NCBI RefSeq assembly: GCF_900166665.1
Contig: NZ_LT800494.1
Coordinates: 226,698 to 290,697 of the forward strand
Direction of reading: 5' to 3'
Source: Cytobacillus gottheilii
Lineage (GTDB): Bacteria > Bacillota > Bacilli > Bacillales > Cytobacillaceae
DNA: 64,000 nt
Every line of letters begins with the position of its first letter. The stretch's first letter is position 1. Both the position numbers and the translations under genes were made by a program. This document shows positions 1 through 7,816 of this stretch, one piece after another. Below the pieces are notes generated by a model, which did no database searches, was not told the origin of the DNA, and saw only the letters and a program-made list of their open reading frames with translations.

Positions 1-19
1 TTAGCACTATATGCTTTGA

Positions 20-70
20 AAGTGCGTACTTTTTCTTTTGATATATGTTCAGTATACTAAGCCGTATATT
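20..70 (+). promoter_or_regulatory. Possible HxlR-responsive control region of hxlAB
   Basis: Two palindrome-like blocks precede hxlA: AAGTGCGTACTT at 20-31 and AGTATACT at 51-58. The second overlaps a plausible -10 (TATACT, 53-58) that has no good -35 at normal spacing, which would fit an activator-dependent promoter. In Bacillus subtilis the DNA-binding activator HxlR switches on hxlAB in response to formaldehyde and is encoded next to it; here the upstream neighbour lies outside the window, so this is inference from position. Confidence 0.3.
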
Positions 71-127
71 GATGAGTAAATATTTTTAATTGGACTTATC
101 AAAATATTCCAGTAGGAGTGAATGTTC

Positions 128-760
128 ATGAAATTGCAATTAGCATTAGATTTAGTCGATATTCCAGGAGCAATTGAAGTCGTAAAAGAAGTACAAGATC
201 ATGTAGATGTTGTTGAAATTGGTACACCTGTCGTCATCAATGAAGGTCTTAAAGCTGTTAAAGAAGTGAAAGCAGCATTTCCTAATATGACGGTTCTTGC
301 TGATTTGAAAATCATGGACGCAGCTGGCTATGAAGTGAGTCAAGCATCTGCAGCAGGTGCAGATATTGTAACAATTCTTGGTGCAGCTGAAGATGAGTCA
401 ATTAAAGGGGCAGTAGAAGAAGCAAAGAAACAAGGAAAACAAATTCTTGCTGATATGATCGCAGTGAAGGATGTTGCAGCTCGTGCAAAAGAGCTTGATG
501 AGCTTGGTGTCGATTATATTTGTGTCCACACAGGCTACGATCTTCAAGCTGTTGGCAAAGACTCTTTCGAAGACCTTGCAACGATAAAAAGTGTTGTTAA
601 AAATGCGAAAACAGCTGTTGCAGGCGGAATCAAATTAGAGACACTTCCTGATGTTATTAAGCAGCAGCCAGATCTAGTGATCGTAGGCGGAGGCATTACA
701 GGAAAAGATGATAAAAAAGCAGTCGCACAAGAAATGCAAAAGCTAATTCAACAAGGATAA
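128..760 (+). CDS. hxlA: 3-hexulose-6-phosphate synthase HxlA
   Basis: Condenses formaldehyde with ribulose 5-phosphate to give 3-hexulose 6-phosphate, the first step of the ribulose monophosphate route; in non-methylotrophic bacilli it detoxifies formaldehyde. The 210-residue product has the OMP-decarboxylase-like (beta/alpha)8 barrel pattern: LALDL at the start, ADLKIMD in the middle and AGGI plus VGGGITG phosphate-binding loops near the C-terminus. I chose the ATG at 128 rather than the one at 122, because AGGAG at 114-118 is 9 nt from 128 and only 3 nt from 122, and the resulting length equals the usual family length. hxlB follows after 6 nt, so the pair is one operon. Identification is confident. 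Confidence 0.95.
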   Translation: MKLQLALDLVDIPGAIEVVKEVQDHVDVVEIGTPVVINEGLKAVKEVKAAFPNMTVLADLKIMDAAGYEVSQASAAGADIVTILGAAEDESIKGAVEEAKKQGKQILADMIAVKDVAARAKELDELGVDYICVHTGYDLQAVGKDSFEDLATIKSVVKNAKTAVAGGIKLETLPDVIKQQPDLVIVGGGITGKDDKKAVAQEMQKLIQQG

Positions 761-766
761 TTATTG

Positions 767-1324
767 ATGAAGACGATTGAATATTTAGCAGAAATTGTTC
801 AGGAATTAAGTCAAACGGTTCCTCTAATCTCTGAATCTGAAGCAGACACACTGGTCGAACAGATTTTAAAGTCTAAAAAGGTTTTTGTGGCAGGCGCAGG
901 CAGATCTGGATTAATGGGAAAATCCTTTGTGATGAGAATGATGCATATGGGCATTGATGCTTATGTAGTGGGTGAAACCGTAACAGCCAATTTGGAAAAA
1001 GGCGATCTATTGATCATTGGTTCGGGTTCAGGTGAAACGAAAACCCTGGTAGCCATTGCCGAAAAAGCCAAAAGCATTGGAGGCACCATTGCAGCTATTA
1101 CCATTTCGCCTAACTCAACGATTGGTGAAATAGCAGATATTGTTGTGAAGCTGCCTGGCGTAACAAAGGATCAGGCAGAAGGGGATTATAAAACGATTCA
1201 GCCAATGGGATCTTTATTTGAGCAAACGATGCTGTTGTTTTACGATGCTCTTATTTTAAGCTTTATGGACAAAAAAGGCTTAGATTCTAACCAAATGTAT
1301 GGCAAGCATGCCAATCTTGAATAA
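767..1324 (+). CDS. hxlB: 6-phospho-3-hexuloisomerase HxlB
   Basis: Isomerises hexulose 6-phosphate to fructose 6-phosphate, feeding the fixed formaldehyde carbon into glycolysis. The 185-residue protein is a single SIS domain: the GAGRSGLM loop and the SGSGETKT phosphosugar loop are both intact, and the C-terminal YKTIQPMGSLFEQ segment is typical of the PHI family. The ATG at 767 is used; a TTG lies one codon upstream at 764. AAGG at 753-756, inside the end of hxlA, supplies a ribosome-binding site, so translation is probably coupled. The operon ends at the strong hairpin directly downstream. Confidence 0.95.
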   Translation: MKTIEYLAEIVQELSQTVPLISESEADTLVEQILKSKKVFVAGAGRSGLMGKSFVMRMMHMGIDAYVVGETVTANLEKGDLLIIGSGSGETKTLVAIAEKAKSIGGTIAAITISPNSTIGEIADIVVKLPGVTKDQAEGDYKTIQPMGSLFEQTMLLFYDALILSFMDKKGLDSNQMYGKHANLE

Positions 1325-1341
1325 AAAGAACGAAATAGAAA

Positions 1342-1371
1342 GAAGGCCGCATTGATTGCGGCCTTCTTTTA
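1342..1371. terminator. Bidirectional terminator between hxlB and ohr
   Basis: A 10-bp GC-rich perfect stem (GAAGGCCGCA / TGCGGCCTTC) with a 5-nt loop is followed by TTTT on the plus strand and has an A-rich flank on the other side. It can end both hxlAB and the convergent ohr gene. Confidence 0.85.
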
Positions 1372-1373
1372 TC

Positions 1374-1793
1374 TTATTTGGCTACTGCAGATCTTTCTAC
1401 TTTTACGTTTCCTTCAATAGCGCGGGAATATGGGCAGACTGCGTGTGCCTTTTCCATAAGCTCTTTGGCTTCCTCTTGCGAAACACCTTCCATTTCAGCA
1501 ATCAATTTCACACTTAAACCAAAGCCAGCTCCTTGTTTTTCAATGCTAACTTCTGCTGTTACAGATGAAGTAATTCTTTTTTTCGCTTGTCCTGCAACTA
1601 ATTGAAGGGCACTGTCAAAGCATGCTGAATAACCAGCAGAGAATAATTGCTCAGGATTTGTTGTTCCTTCTTTTTCTGTACCGCCCAATCCTTTTGGCAT
1701 GGAAAGAGCTAAATCTAATGTACCATCAGATGATTTAACCGAACCTTGACGGCCGCCTGAAGCAGTTGATGAAGCTGTATATAATGCTGACAT
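1374..1793 (-). CDS. ohrA: Organic hydroperoxide resistance protein (Ohr/OsmC family)
   Basis: Thiol peroxidase that reduces organic and fatty-acid hydroperoxides. At 139 residues it has the normal Ohr length. The two redox cysteines are in their family contexts: C58 in YSACFDSA and C120 in HAVCPYSRA; R15 and E48 are placed like the conserved Arg and Glu that poise the active cysteine. Reducing power in this family normally comes from a lipoylated partner. AGGAG lies just upstream of the ATG. The gene is divergent from ohrR and has an OhrR operator over its promoter, so induction by peroxides is expected. Confidence 0.95.
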   Translation of the reverse strand: MSALYTASSTASGGRQGSVKSSDGTLDLALSMPKGLGGTEKEGTTNPEQLFSAGYSACFDSALQLVAGQAKKRITSSVTAEVSIEKQGAGFGLSVKLIAEMEGVSQEEAKELMEKAHAVCPYSRAIEGNVKVERSAVAK

Positions 1794-1816
1794 TTAGAAC
1801 ACTCCTTTTCATTTGA

Positions 1817-1861
1817 ATTGTATACAATTAAATTGTACACAATTGAAATGTCTTTAGTCAA
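1817..1861 (-). promoter_or_regulatory. ohrA promoter with OhrR operator
   Basis: On the minus strand a -35 TTGACT (1861-1856) and a -10 TACAAT (1837-1832) are 18 nt apart. The -10 lies inside the perfect inverted repeat TACAATTAAATTGTA (1823-1837), flanked by a further ATTGTATACAAT/ACACAAT half-site. This is the known OhrR operator sequence; bound repressor would cover the -10. Confidence 0.9.
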
Positions 1862-1915
1862 ATTTTATATAATTATTCCCCTTCCTTGATATAATAAACT
1901 CAGGAGTGATTACCA

Positions 1916-2341
1916 ATGACGAAGGAAATTTTAAAATTAGATAATCAAATTTGTTTCCCGCTTTATGCAGCGACACGGGAGATGACAAAATTATATCGTC
2001 CGTTACTGACGGAGTTAAACATTACGTATCCGCAATATTTAGTATTGCTTGTTCTCTGGGAAACAGATCGTATTTCTGTTAAAGCGCTGGGAGAGAAACT
2101 TTATCTTGATTCTGGCACTCTAACACCGATGCTGAAGAGAATGGAGGAGAATGGGTTAATTAGCCGAACACGCTTAAAGGAAGACGAACGCGTAGTGGAA
2201 GTGACGTTAACGGAGCAGGGAAAAGAGGCAGAGGCACAAGCCGAAAAGATTCCGCTGAAATTCCTTGAGCAAACGAACTTAAATGAAGCAGAGTTTATTC
2301 AGTTGAAAGGTATTTTAATGAAAATGCTGGATGAAGCTTAA
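1916..2341 (+). CDS. ohrR: Peroxide-sensing MarR-family repressor OhrR (1-Cys type)
   Basis: Represses ohrA until its cysteine is oxidised by an organic hydroperoxide. The 141-residue winged-helix protein carries the single sensing cysteine at C13 in NQICFPLYA, and no second cysteine is visible, so it belongs to the 1-Cys class (as in B. subtilis) in which oxidised Cys must be further modified by a low-molecular-weight thiol to release DNA. The recognition region YLDSGTLTPMLKRMEENGLI and the wing RLKEDER are typical. AGGAG at 1902-1906 is 9 nt before the ATG. Confidence 0.95.
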   Translation: MTKEILKLDNQICFPLYAATREMTKLYRPLLTELNITYPQYLVLLVLWETDRISVKALGEKLYLDSGTLTPMLKRMEENGLISRTRLKEDERVVEVTLTEQGKEAEAQAEKIPLKFLEQTNLNEAEFIQLKGILMKMLDEA

Positions 2342-2429
2342 CAATATACTTGCTGTATCTAAGGAATCGAACTTTGCTCAGCAGGTTACATTAAATATAT
2401 ATGTAGCTGGCTTATCTTCTATAAAGTAA

Positions 2430-2480
2430 AGCTTCCTCGACTGAATAAACGGCTTTCAATTGAGGGAGCTATTTGTTTTT
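2430..2480 (+). terminator. Weak possible ohrR terminator
   Basis: AGCTTCCTC (2430-2438) can pair with GAGGGAGCT (2462-2470) with one mismatch over a 23-nt loop, followed by ATTTGTTTTT. The long loop makes it uncertain. The rest of the 2342-2639 gap shows nothing convincing. Confidence 0.35.
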
Positions 2481-2639
2481 AATGGAGCCTTAAAAATTAA
2501 GACCGATGATACCTGCTGATTTACGCCAAATATCGTTGCCATTTCAATCTAATCGCATTATAGTGGAAACGAGTATAAAATAGAGAATTTATAATGAAAA
2601 AACAAGGCTGGATGGTTTATAAAAAGGAGAATGACGGAT

Positions 2640-4070
2640 ATGTTAGCATCAAAGAACAACGTTCGAATTGAGAAAGACTTTTTAGGGGAAAAGGAAGTGC
2701 CATCGGAGGCGTATTATGGGGTACAAACGCTTCGGGCAGTTGAGAACTTTCCGATTACTGGGTATAAAATTCATCCTGAACTAATTAGAGCCATGGCGAT
2801 GGTGAAGAAAGCGGCAGCTATGGCCAATATGGATGTCAAGCAATTGTATTCCGGCATTGGAAATGCGATTGTACAAGCAGCTGACGAAATGATTGAAGGA
2901 CAATGGCATGATCAAGTGATTGTAGATCCAATACAAGGCGGAGCTGGAACATCTATTAATATGAATATTAATGAGGTTCTTGCTAACCGTGCAATTGAAT
3001 TGCTTGGTGAGGAAAAGGGAAATTATTTTCATTGCAGTCCCAATACACATGTGAATATGTCGCAATCGACAAATGATTCCTTTCCAACTGCTATGCATAT
3101 TGCCATTTTAAACCTTCTTGAACAGCTTATTATCACTATGGAACAAATGCAGGCGGTTTTTTTCAAAAAAGGGCAAGAGTTTAATCATGTGATTAAAATG
3201 GGAAGAACGCATTTGCAGGATGCTGTGCCGATTCGGCTCGGACAGGAATTTGAGGCATATAGCCGTGTAATTGGACGCGATATTAAACGGATTAAGCAGT
3301 CGAGACAGCACTTATATGAATTAAATATGGGTGCAACTGCTGTTGGGACGGGCTTAAACGCTTTGCCTCGCTATATTGAACAGGTTGTCCAGTATTTGGC
3401 TGATATAAGCGGGATGCCATTTAAAGGTGCAGAACATTTGGTTGATGCCACTCAAAATACGGATTCCTATACAGAAGTGTCGGCTGCACTTAAAATCTGT
3501 ATGACCAATATGTCTAAGATTGCCAATGATTTAAGGCTTATGGCTTCAGGACCAAGAGCAGGTTTAGCAGAAATTACACTGCCTGCCAGACAGCCTGGAT
3601 CTTCTATTATGCCAGGGAAAGTGAACCCTGTTATGCCAGAACTGATCAACCAGGTGGCTTTTCAGGTAATCGGAAATGATCATACTATCTCTCTTGCTTC
3701 TGAAGCAGGACAGCTTGAATTGAATGTGATGGAGCCAGTGTTGATCTTTAACCTTTTGCAGTCCATTAGCATCATGAAAAATGCATTTACAAGTTTTACG
3801 GAGCATTGTGTAAAAGGGATTGAAGCGAATGAAGCAAGATTAAAGGAGTACGTCGAAAAGAGTGCAGGAATTATTACCGCTGTTAATCCGCATCTTGGCT
3901 ATGAAGTGGCAGCTCGGATTGCGAGAGAAGCGATCCTGAATGGTACCTCCATAAGAGATCTATGCCTGAAATACGATGTACTTACAGAAGAAGAGCTTGA
4001 CCTCATTCTAGACCCATACGAAATGACCCACCCTGGCATTGCAGGGGCATCACTATTGGAAAAAGATTGA
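2640..4070 (+). CDS. aspA: Aspartate ammonia-lyase
   Basis: Converts L-aspartate to fumarate and ammonia in the cytosol, linking amino-acid catabolism to the TCA cycle. The product (476 residues from this start) has all three fumarase/aspartase signatures: GRTHLQDAVP, the GSSIMPGKVNP catalytic loop with the general-base serine near residue 321, and SPNTHVNMSQSTNDSFP. I start at the ATG at 2640, 10 nt after AGGAG (2625-2629); the in-frame ATG at 2631 is only 1 nt from that site. Length fits the family. Unlike the ansAB operon of B. subtilis it stands alone, although an unrelated asparaginase occurs at 34.1 kb. Confidence 0.95.
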   Translation: MLASKNNVRIEKDFLGEKEVPSEAYYGVQTLRAVENFPITGYKIHPELIRAMAMVKKAAAMANMDVKQLYSGIGNAIVQAADEMIEGQWHDQVIVDPIQGGAGTSINMNINEVLANRAIELLGEEKGNYFHCSPNTHVNMSQSTNDSFPTAMHIAILNLLEQLIITMEQMQAVFFKKGQEFNHVIKMGRTHLQDAVPIRLGQEFEAYSRVIGRDIKRIKQSRQHLYELNMGATAVGTGLNALPRYIEQVVQYLADISGMPFKGAEHLVDATQNTDSYTEVSAALKICMTNMSKIANDLRLMASGPRAGLAEITLPARQPGSSIMPGKVNPVMPELINQVAFQVIGNDHTISLASEAGQLELNVMEPVLIFNLLQSISIMKNAFTSFTEHCVKGIEANEARLKEYVEKSAGIITAVNPHLGYEVAARIAREAILNGTSIRDLCLKYDVLTEEELDLILDPYEMTHPGIAGASLLEKD

Positions 4071-4073
4071 CGT

Positions 4074-4108
4074 AAAAAGAGCCAGGGGGCGACCTCCTGG
4101 CTCTTTTT
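4074..4108. terminator. Terminator after aspA
   Basis: AAAAAGAGCCAGG and CCTGGCTCTTTTT form a strong stem just after the aspA stop codon. A-runs and T-runs flank it symmetrically, so it may also stop the convergent operon ending at 4220. Confidence 0.85.
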
Positions 4109-4219
4109 ATATGTATCATTATAGGTCTCAACTTTTAGGGTGAAAAAACAGAACATAAAAAAGATGAGCGTTTAAGGAATTTACATCTATTATGTATTTT
4201 ATTCATGTTAGTGAAATTT

Positions 4220-4675
4220 CTAGAAACGTCCCTGCTGTTCGCCTGGTACTCCGATTGAGAGTGCATGATAGCTGCGGAGTATAGAGGTTATTTGATGAGT
4301 TAGAGGTTCGGGACATTGTATAACAATGATCACTTGCTGGCGTATTTCTTTTAAGGCTTTTTGGCTTTTAGACTTTTTGAAAATTTTTGAAGATGCTATT
4401 CCGATGATAAAGCCTGTAATTGCGCCAATTATTCCACAAAGAATAGGGCCAAGCATAAGGGTGAATCCAAGGCTTGCTCCAATGACGGCAGCTCCTGTTG
4501 CAAAAGCAACGCCAACTTCAAAATCGTGTGGAGGAGGGTACTGCTGTTTAGTGCTTTGCTCGTTCTGATCCATGAACACGACAAGGATTTGTTCGTTTAA
4601 TACCGAGATTGCCTCTAACTCTGCAAGTGCCTGTTCTAATTCAATTGACTGTTCAAATAATCCAAAAATCAACAT
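4220..4675 (-). CDS. Unknown protein with central glycine-rich membrane hairpin
   Basis: Not recognised as a named family. From the ATG at 4675 (AGGTG 7 nt upstream) it is 151 residues. Residues 1-40 resemble an alpha/beta segment; roughly residues 60-100 are a long glycine/alanine-rich hydrophobic stretch (GAAVIGASLG, GIIGAITGFIIG) compatible with two membrane-crossing or membrane-inserting helices; a basic KKSKSQK segment and a second alpha/beta-like part follow. This layout recalls small stress-type proteins with a glycine-zipper core, but that is only a resemblance. It starts 14 nt after its upstream neighbour ends, so the two form an operon. A longer reading with an upstream start would overlap that neighbour and lacks support. 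Confidence 0.7.
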   Translation of the reverse strand: MLIFGLFEQSIELEQALAELEAISVLNEQILVVFMDQNEQSTKQQYPPPHDFEVGVAFATGAAVIGASLGFTLMLGPILCGIIGAITGFIIGIASSKIFKKSKSQKALKEIRQQVIIVIQCPEPLTHQITSILRSYHALSIGVPGEQQGRF

Positions 4676-4689
4676 GGTAAAGCACCTGC

Positions 4690-5448
4690 TTATGAGAAGA
4701 TTCTTAGCTTCGAATTTCTGTACCGCTTCGATAGATAGATTCTCTGTTCCAAGCGGAATAGTTGGTTTTGGTCTTTTGTTGCTAAATATGCTTGGTAAAT
4801 AGAGCCAAACAAGACAGAAGGCATAAATAAGAACCAATGAGGGTTCAGCATACTATTTGAAGCTTCAAGCTGTCCCTGCAAAAGGACTAGGGATGCTTCA
4901 TGCGCTTTTGAAAGCCATATGTAGATCCACCACCAGAACATCGCATAAAAGGCAAGGCAAAATCGATGATTATATAATTGACCTAACCCTGGGAAGAAAA
5001 AAGAATAAAAAGCACTGAAAAACGGGCTTTTTTCCTCCAAATATTGAATTTCTGCACCTGTAACTGCCAGGCATGAAATGCTGTTGTTTTCTTTTTTTGC
5101 CAGATGAGTAAGTTTGTTTTGGTATAAAGCAACTCGAAAACTATCTCCTATCGTGAATAGGTAGATTACCAAGTATCCAAATGCCCATGTGGGTTCCAAA
5201 ATAGAGGTGGCTAGTTCAAACCTTCCGCAAAAAGAAAAAATCATTGCTTCATTAATATGAGCTAGAGTATTTGTGATAACCTCTGATAATGTCAGTAAAG
5301 TTGCGCGTGCATACTGATTAAGCAGATAGTGGCCGAATCCGGGAAATACGGCTGACCACCAAGCGATCATATAAGGGTTATGGTCTTTTAAATGGGTGAT
5401 GCCAAACATACTAATTTTTAAGAGTTTTCTTCGTGGCTGAGCGTTCAT
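4690..5448 (-). CDS. Unknown membrane protein with duplicated PGxGxxLLNQY-type motif
   Basis: A 252-residue membrane protein with about six hydrophobic segments. It contains two copies of a similar unit: FPGFGHYLLNQY near residue 35 and FPGLGQLYNHR near residue 152, each followed by hydrophobic helices. This Pro-Gly-x-Gly-x-x-Tyr pattern is reminiscent of TM2-like domains and of bacillar integral membrane proteins of unknown role; I cannot assign a function. AGAGGGG sits 4 nt before the ATG. It is first in a two-gene operon with the glycine-rich protein downstream, suggesting that they act together at the membrane. Confidence 0.75.
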   Translation of the reverse strand: MNAQPRRKLLKISMFGITHLKDHNPYMIAWWSAVFPGFGHYLLNQYARATLLTLSEVITNTLAHINEAMIFSFCGRFELATSILEPTWAFGYLVIYLFTIGDSFRVALYQNKLTHLAKKENNSISCLAVTGAEIQYLEEKSPFFSAFYSFFFPGLGQLYNHRFCLAFYAMFWWWIYIWLSKAHEASLVLLQGQLEASNSMLNPHWFLFMPSVLFGSIYQAYLATKDQNQLFRLEQRIYLSKRYRNSKLRIFS

Positions 5449-5642
5449 GATGCCCCTCTTTTTTGCTCTAGTGTATTGGTAATAGATAGTTTACCCAATG
5501 GATAAGCTACTATGTATATTTTCATCTTTTATATGGGTTCCTTTACGTTAAAAGGAAAAATAATCCAAATAAAGATCATTGAAAAGCACAGTCATTATCA
5601 TATATGCTAGAAGCAGGAAATTTTCAAAAGAGGGACTACATT

Positions 5643-7175
5643 ATGAATTCCGAATTAACAGCGTATATCACCCTTGTTTGTACTTCGGGTGTGTTAAACA
5701 TGTACTTGTTTATATATGTCTTCCTTAATCGTCACAAGTATACAAGTATAGGGAAGGTTTTTAGCTTATACACCTTTTTAATCACTGTATATTGCTTTTC
5801 TTCTGCTTTTGGCTTGATGTCTACAAATATTGAGCAAATCAAGCTATGGACCATCATTCAATATACAGCCATGCCGCTATCTGCACCTGTAGGATTGTTA
5901 TTCATCATGTATTATTTAGGATTCGAAATGACTCGTAAAAAATGGATAGCACTCTTAACCATCCCAATCATCAGTCTATTCATGGTAGCAACAAATGATA
6001 TTCATCATCTCCATTATCGTGTCTATGAAATTGATCCGCTGCTAGGTGCTCCTTATGTACATCAGGAAATGGGCGTTTGGTATGTAGTTCATGGGATCTA
6101 TACGTTTGCTTGTATGCTTTTTGCTTTCATCCTTGTCCTCACTAGATGGAAAGAAACGGAGCGAGTGTATCGTCCTCAATTAATATCCTTGCTGTTCGGT
6201 CAATTTGTGCCAATGGCCACGGCTTTTATTTACTTAATAGGCTTAACACCGCCTGGCCTGGATCCTGTTCCAATTGTTTTATGGCTAACATCTATTTTAT
6301 ATATTTGGTCGATCAGCTCATCACGTCTATTTACCCTAATGCCTATTGCGAAGGATGCCATTTTTCATAGCATTAATGATGGAGTTATTGTTTTAGATGA
6401 AACCAAACGGCTCATTGAGTTTAATCATGCTAGTAAACGGATGTTTTCAAAATTAAACAAGAAGATGTATGGGCTGGAGTTTCAAGATGTCTGGAGTTCT
6501 TTATCCGGTGGTTTGGTGCCTTTTCCCCTTGAGACGGAAGCCTTTCGGGAGGTTCAACTTGGGGAGCATATTTATCAGGTTCGGACAACACCTTTGCAGC
6601 AGGCTAAAAATAGCAGAGGGCTGTTGATTATTTTCACAGATATTACTGAGCTCAAAAGATTGCAGATCAAATTGCAGCATCAAGCGGACTATGATGAACT
6701 CACACAAATTTATAACCGAAGGGCGTTTTTTCAGCAATCTAAAAAAATGCTTAGTGAGGCAAAGGAAAAAATCAAACCATTTACTGTCATCTTAATGGAT
6801 ATAGATTATTTTAAAAAAGTGAATGATACTTACGGACACGATGCTGGAGATCAGTTGCTTAAGCACGTAGTGAAGATATGTACTACGCTAGAAAATAAGA
6901 ACATCCTATTTGCTCGCTACGGCGGAGAGGAATTTGTATTTGCTCTAAAAGGTTCAGGAGGAAAGAGCTATGCGGAAGAGCTTCGCCAGCTTGTGGAATC
7001 ACAGCCTCTTATAATCGATGATGCAAAGATTTATGTGACGGTTAGTATGGGGGTTGCAAGGGCAGATAAAGATGAAAATTTAAACCAATTGCTGCAATAT
7101 GCCGATAAAGCTTTATACGCTGCTAAAAGGGATGGGCGTAATTCAGTTAAGGAGTATGGTATTGATGCAGTGTAA
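5643..7175 (+). CDS. Membrane 7TM-PAS-GGDEF diguanylate cyclase
   Basis: Predicted to make cyclic di-GMP from GTP. The 510-residue protein has an N-terminal seven-helix membrane sensor (about residues 5-220, like the 7TM input of some histidine kinases), a PAS-like domain (about 225-340) and a C-terminal GGDEF domain with the active-site motif RYGGEEFVF at residues 425-433 and the metal-binding MDIDYFKKVND upstream. The product-inhibition I-site RxxD is not present at its usual place five residues before the signature, so feedback inhibition may be lacking. AGAGGG is 8 nt before the ATG at 5643; an upstream ATG at 5604 has no such site. Monocistronic. Confidence 0.9.
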   Translation: MNSELTAYITLVCTSGVLNMYLFIYVFLNRHKYTSIGKVFSLYTFLITVYCFSSAFGLMSTNIEQIKLWTIIQYTAMPLSAPVGLLFIMYYLGFEMTRKKWIALLTIPIISLFMVATNDIHHLHYRVYEIDPLLGAPYVHQEMGVWYVVHGIYTFACMLFAFILVLTRWKETERVYRPQLISLLFGQFVPMATAFIYLIGLTPPGLDPVPIVLWLTSILYIWSISSSRLFTLMPIAKDAIFHSINDGVIVLDETKRLIEFNHASKRMFSKLNKKMYGLEFQDVWSSLSGGLVPFPLETEAFREVQLGEHIYQVRTTPLQQAKNSRGLLIIFTDITELKRLQIKLQHQADYDELTQIYNRRAFFQQSKKMLSEAKEKIKPFTVILMDIDYFKKVNDTYGHDAGDQLLKHVVKICTTLENKNILFARYGGEEFVFALKGSGGKSYAEELRQLVESQPLIIDDAKIYVTVSMGVARADKDENLNQLLQYADKALYAAKRDGRNSVKEYGIDAV

Positions 7176-7196
7176 TAGAGATGACCTGTTGAATGG

Positions 7197-7230
7197 ATAA
7201 GACTTGGAATTTCCTAGTCTTATTTTTTTA
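7197..7230 (+). terminator. Terminator after the GGDEF gene
   Basis: ATAAGACTTGGAA pairs with TTTCCTAGTCTTAT (one interior mismatch), followed by a run of seven T. Confidence 0.85.
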
Positions 7231-7816
7231 TGTGTGAAAGGAAAGTGAGCAGCAATCAGAAAAGATTTTGAGGTTACAGCTCATTTAGAAGAAAGTAAGG
7301 GGCGGAGCAAACACTATGAAGCAAAATAAAAGATAGGATGAGTATAGGTAAGTGTAATTCTTTATAAGTGATATTTTTGTTTTTCGCATCATTTTTTTCA
7401 ATCCTTGCTTATCGGCGAACTTTTTTTAATTAAAGAATATGATGATAGAACATAGAATATAGTTGGGTAATTCATAATAAGAATTTATTATACCTTGATA
7501 CTTTTTGAAAACTAAACAGGGATAAGGAGAGAATGATTATTGAAACATTTTGACATAGTAAAAACAGTACATCAATTTGCTCTAAATAGTAGAGCGCTTT
7601 CAATATCAACTTATTTTCCTTTTCATTTCCAAAACCTTTCCCTTTTTTTCAAGCAATAATTAGTTTATAATTATCAGATAATACTAGATATTTTATTGCA
7701 TAAATTATTATAATAATATTATGATATGTTTTATATGGACTGGGGACGGTGCCCTTAAGGGGTATGAAAGGGCTTAACCGAATGTTTTGGCAAATTTGGG
7801 GATGAGGATGATTGTG
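7231..7816. other. AT-rich intergenic stretch before mqo
   Basis: Almost 600 bp with no long reading frame. It is very AT-rich from 7340 to 7740 and holds one short TTG-initiated frame (listed separately). No riboswitch or clear promoter was recognised; the last part (7741-7765) contains a GC-richer GGGGACGGTGCCC-type segment. Confidence 0.5.
7540..7659 (+). CDS. Possible 39-residue peptide of unknown function
   Basis: A short frame starting with TTG at 7540, preceded by AAGGAGA at 7524-7530 with 9 nt spacing, which is the only reason to consider it real. The predicted peptide begins MKHFDIVKTVHQF and ends with a Phe-rich stretch (YFPFHFQNLSLFFKQ). An overlapping six-codon ATG frame starts at 7533. 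There is no similarity that I recognise, and chance occurrence is likely in this AT-rich gap. Confidence 0.2.
   Translation: MKHFDIVKTVHQFALNSRALSISTYFPFHFQNLSLFFKQ

Noticed and set aside
3564..4156. Minus-strand frames opposite aspA
   Set aside because: They lie wholly opposite a strongly conserved gene, lack ribosome-binding sites and show no recognisable domain.
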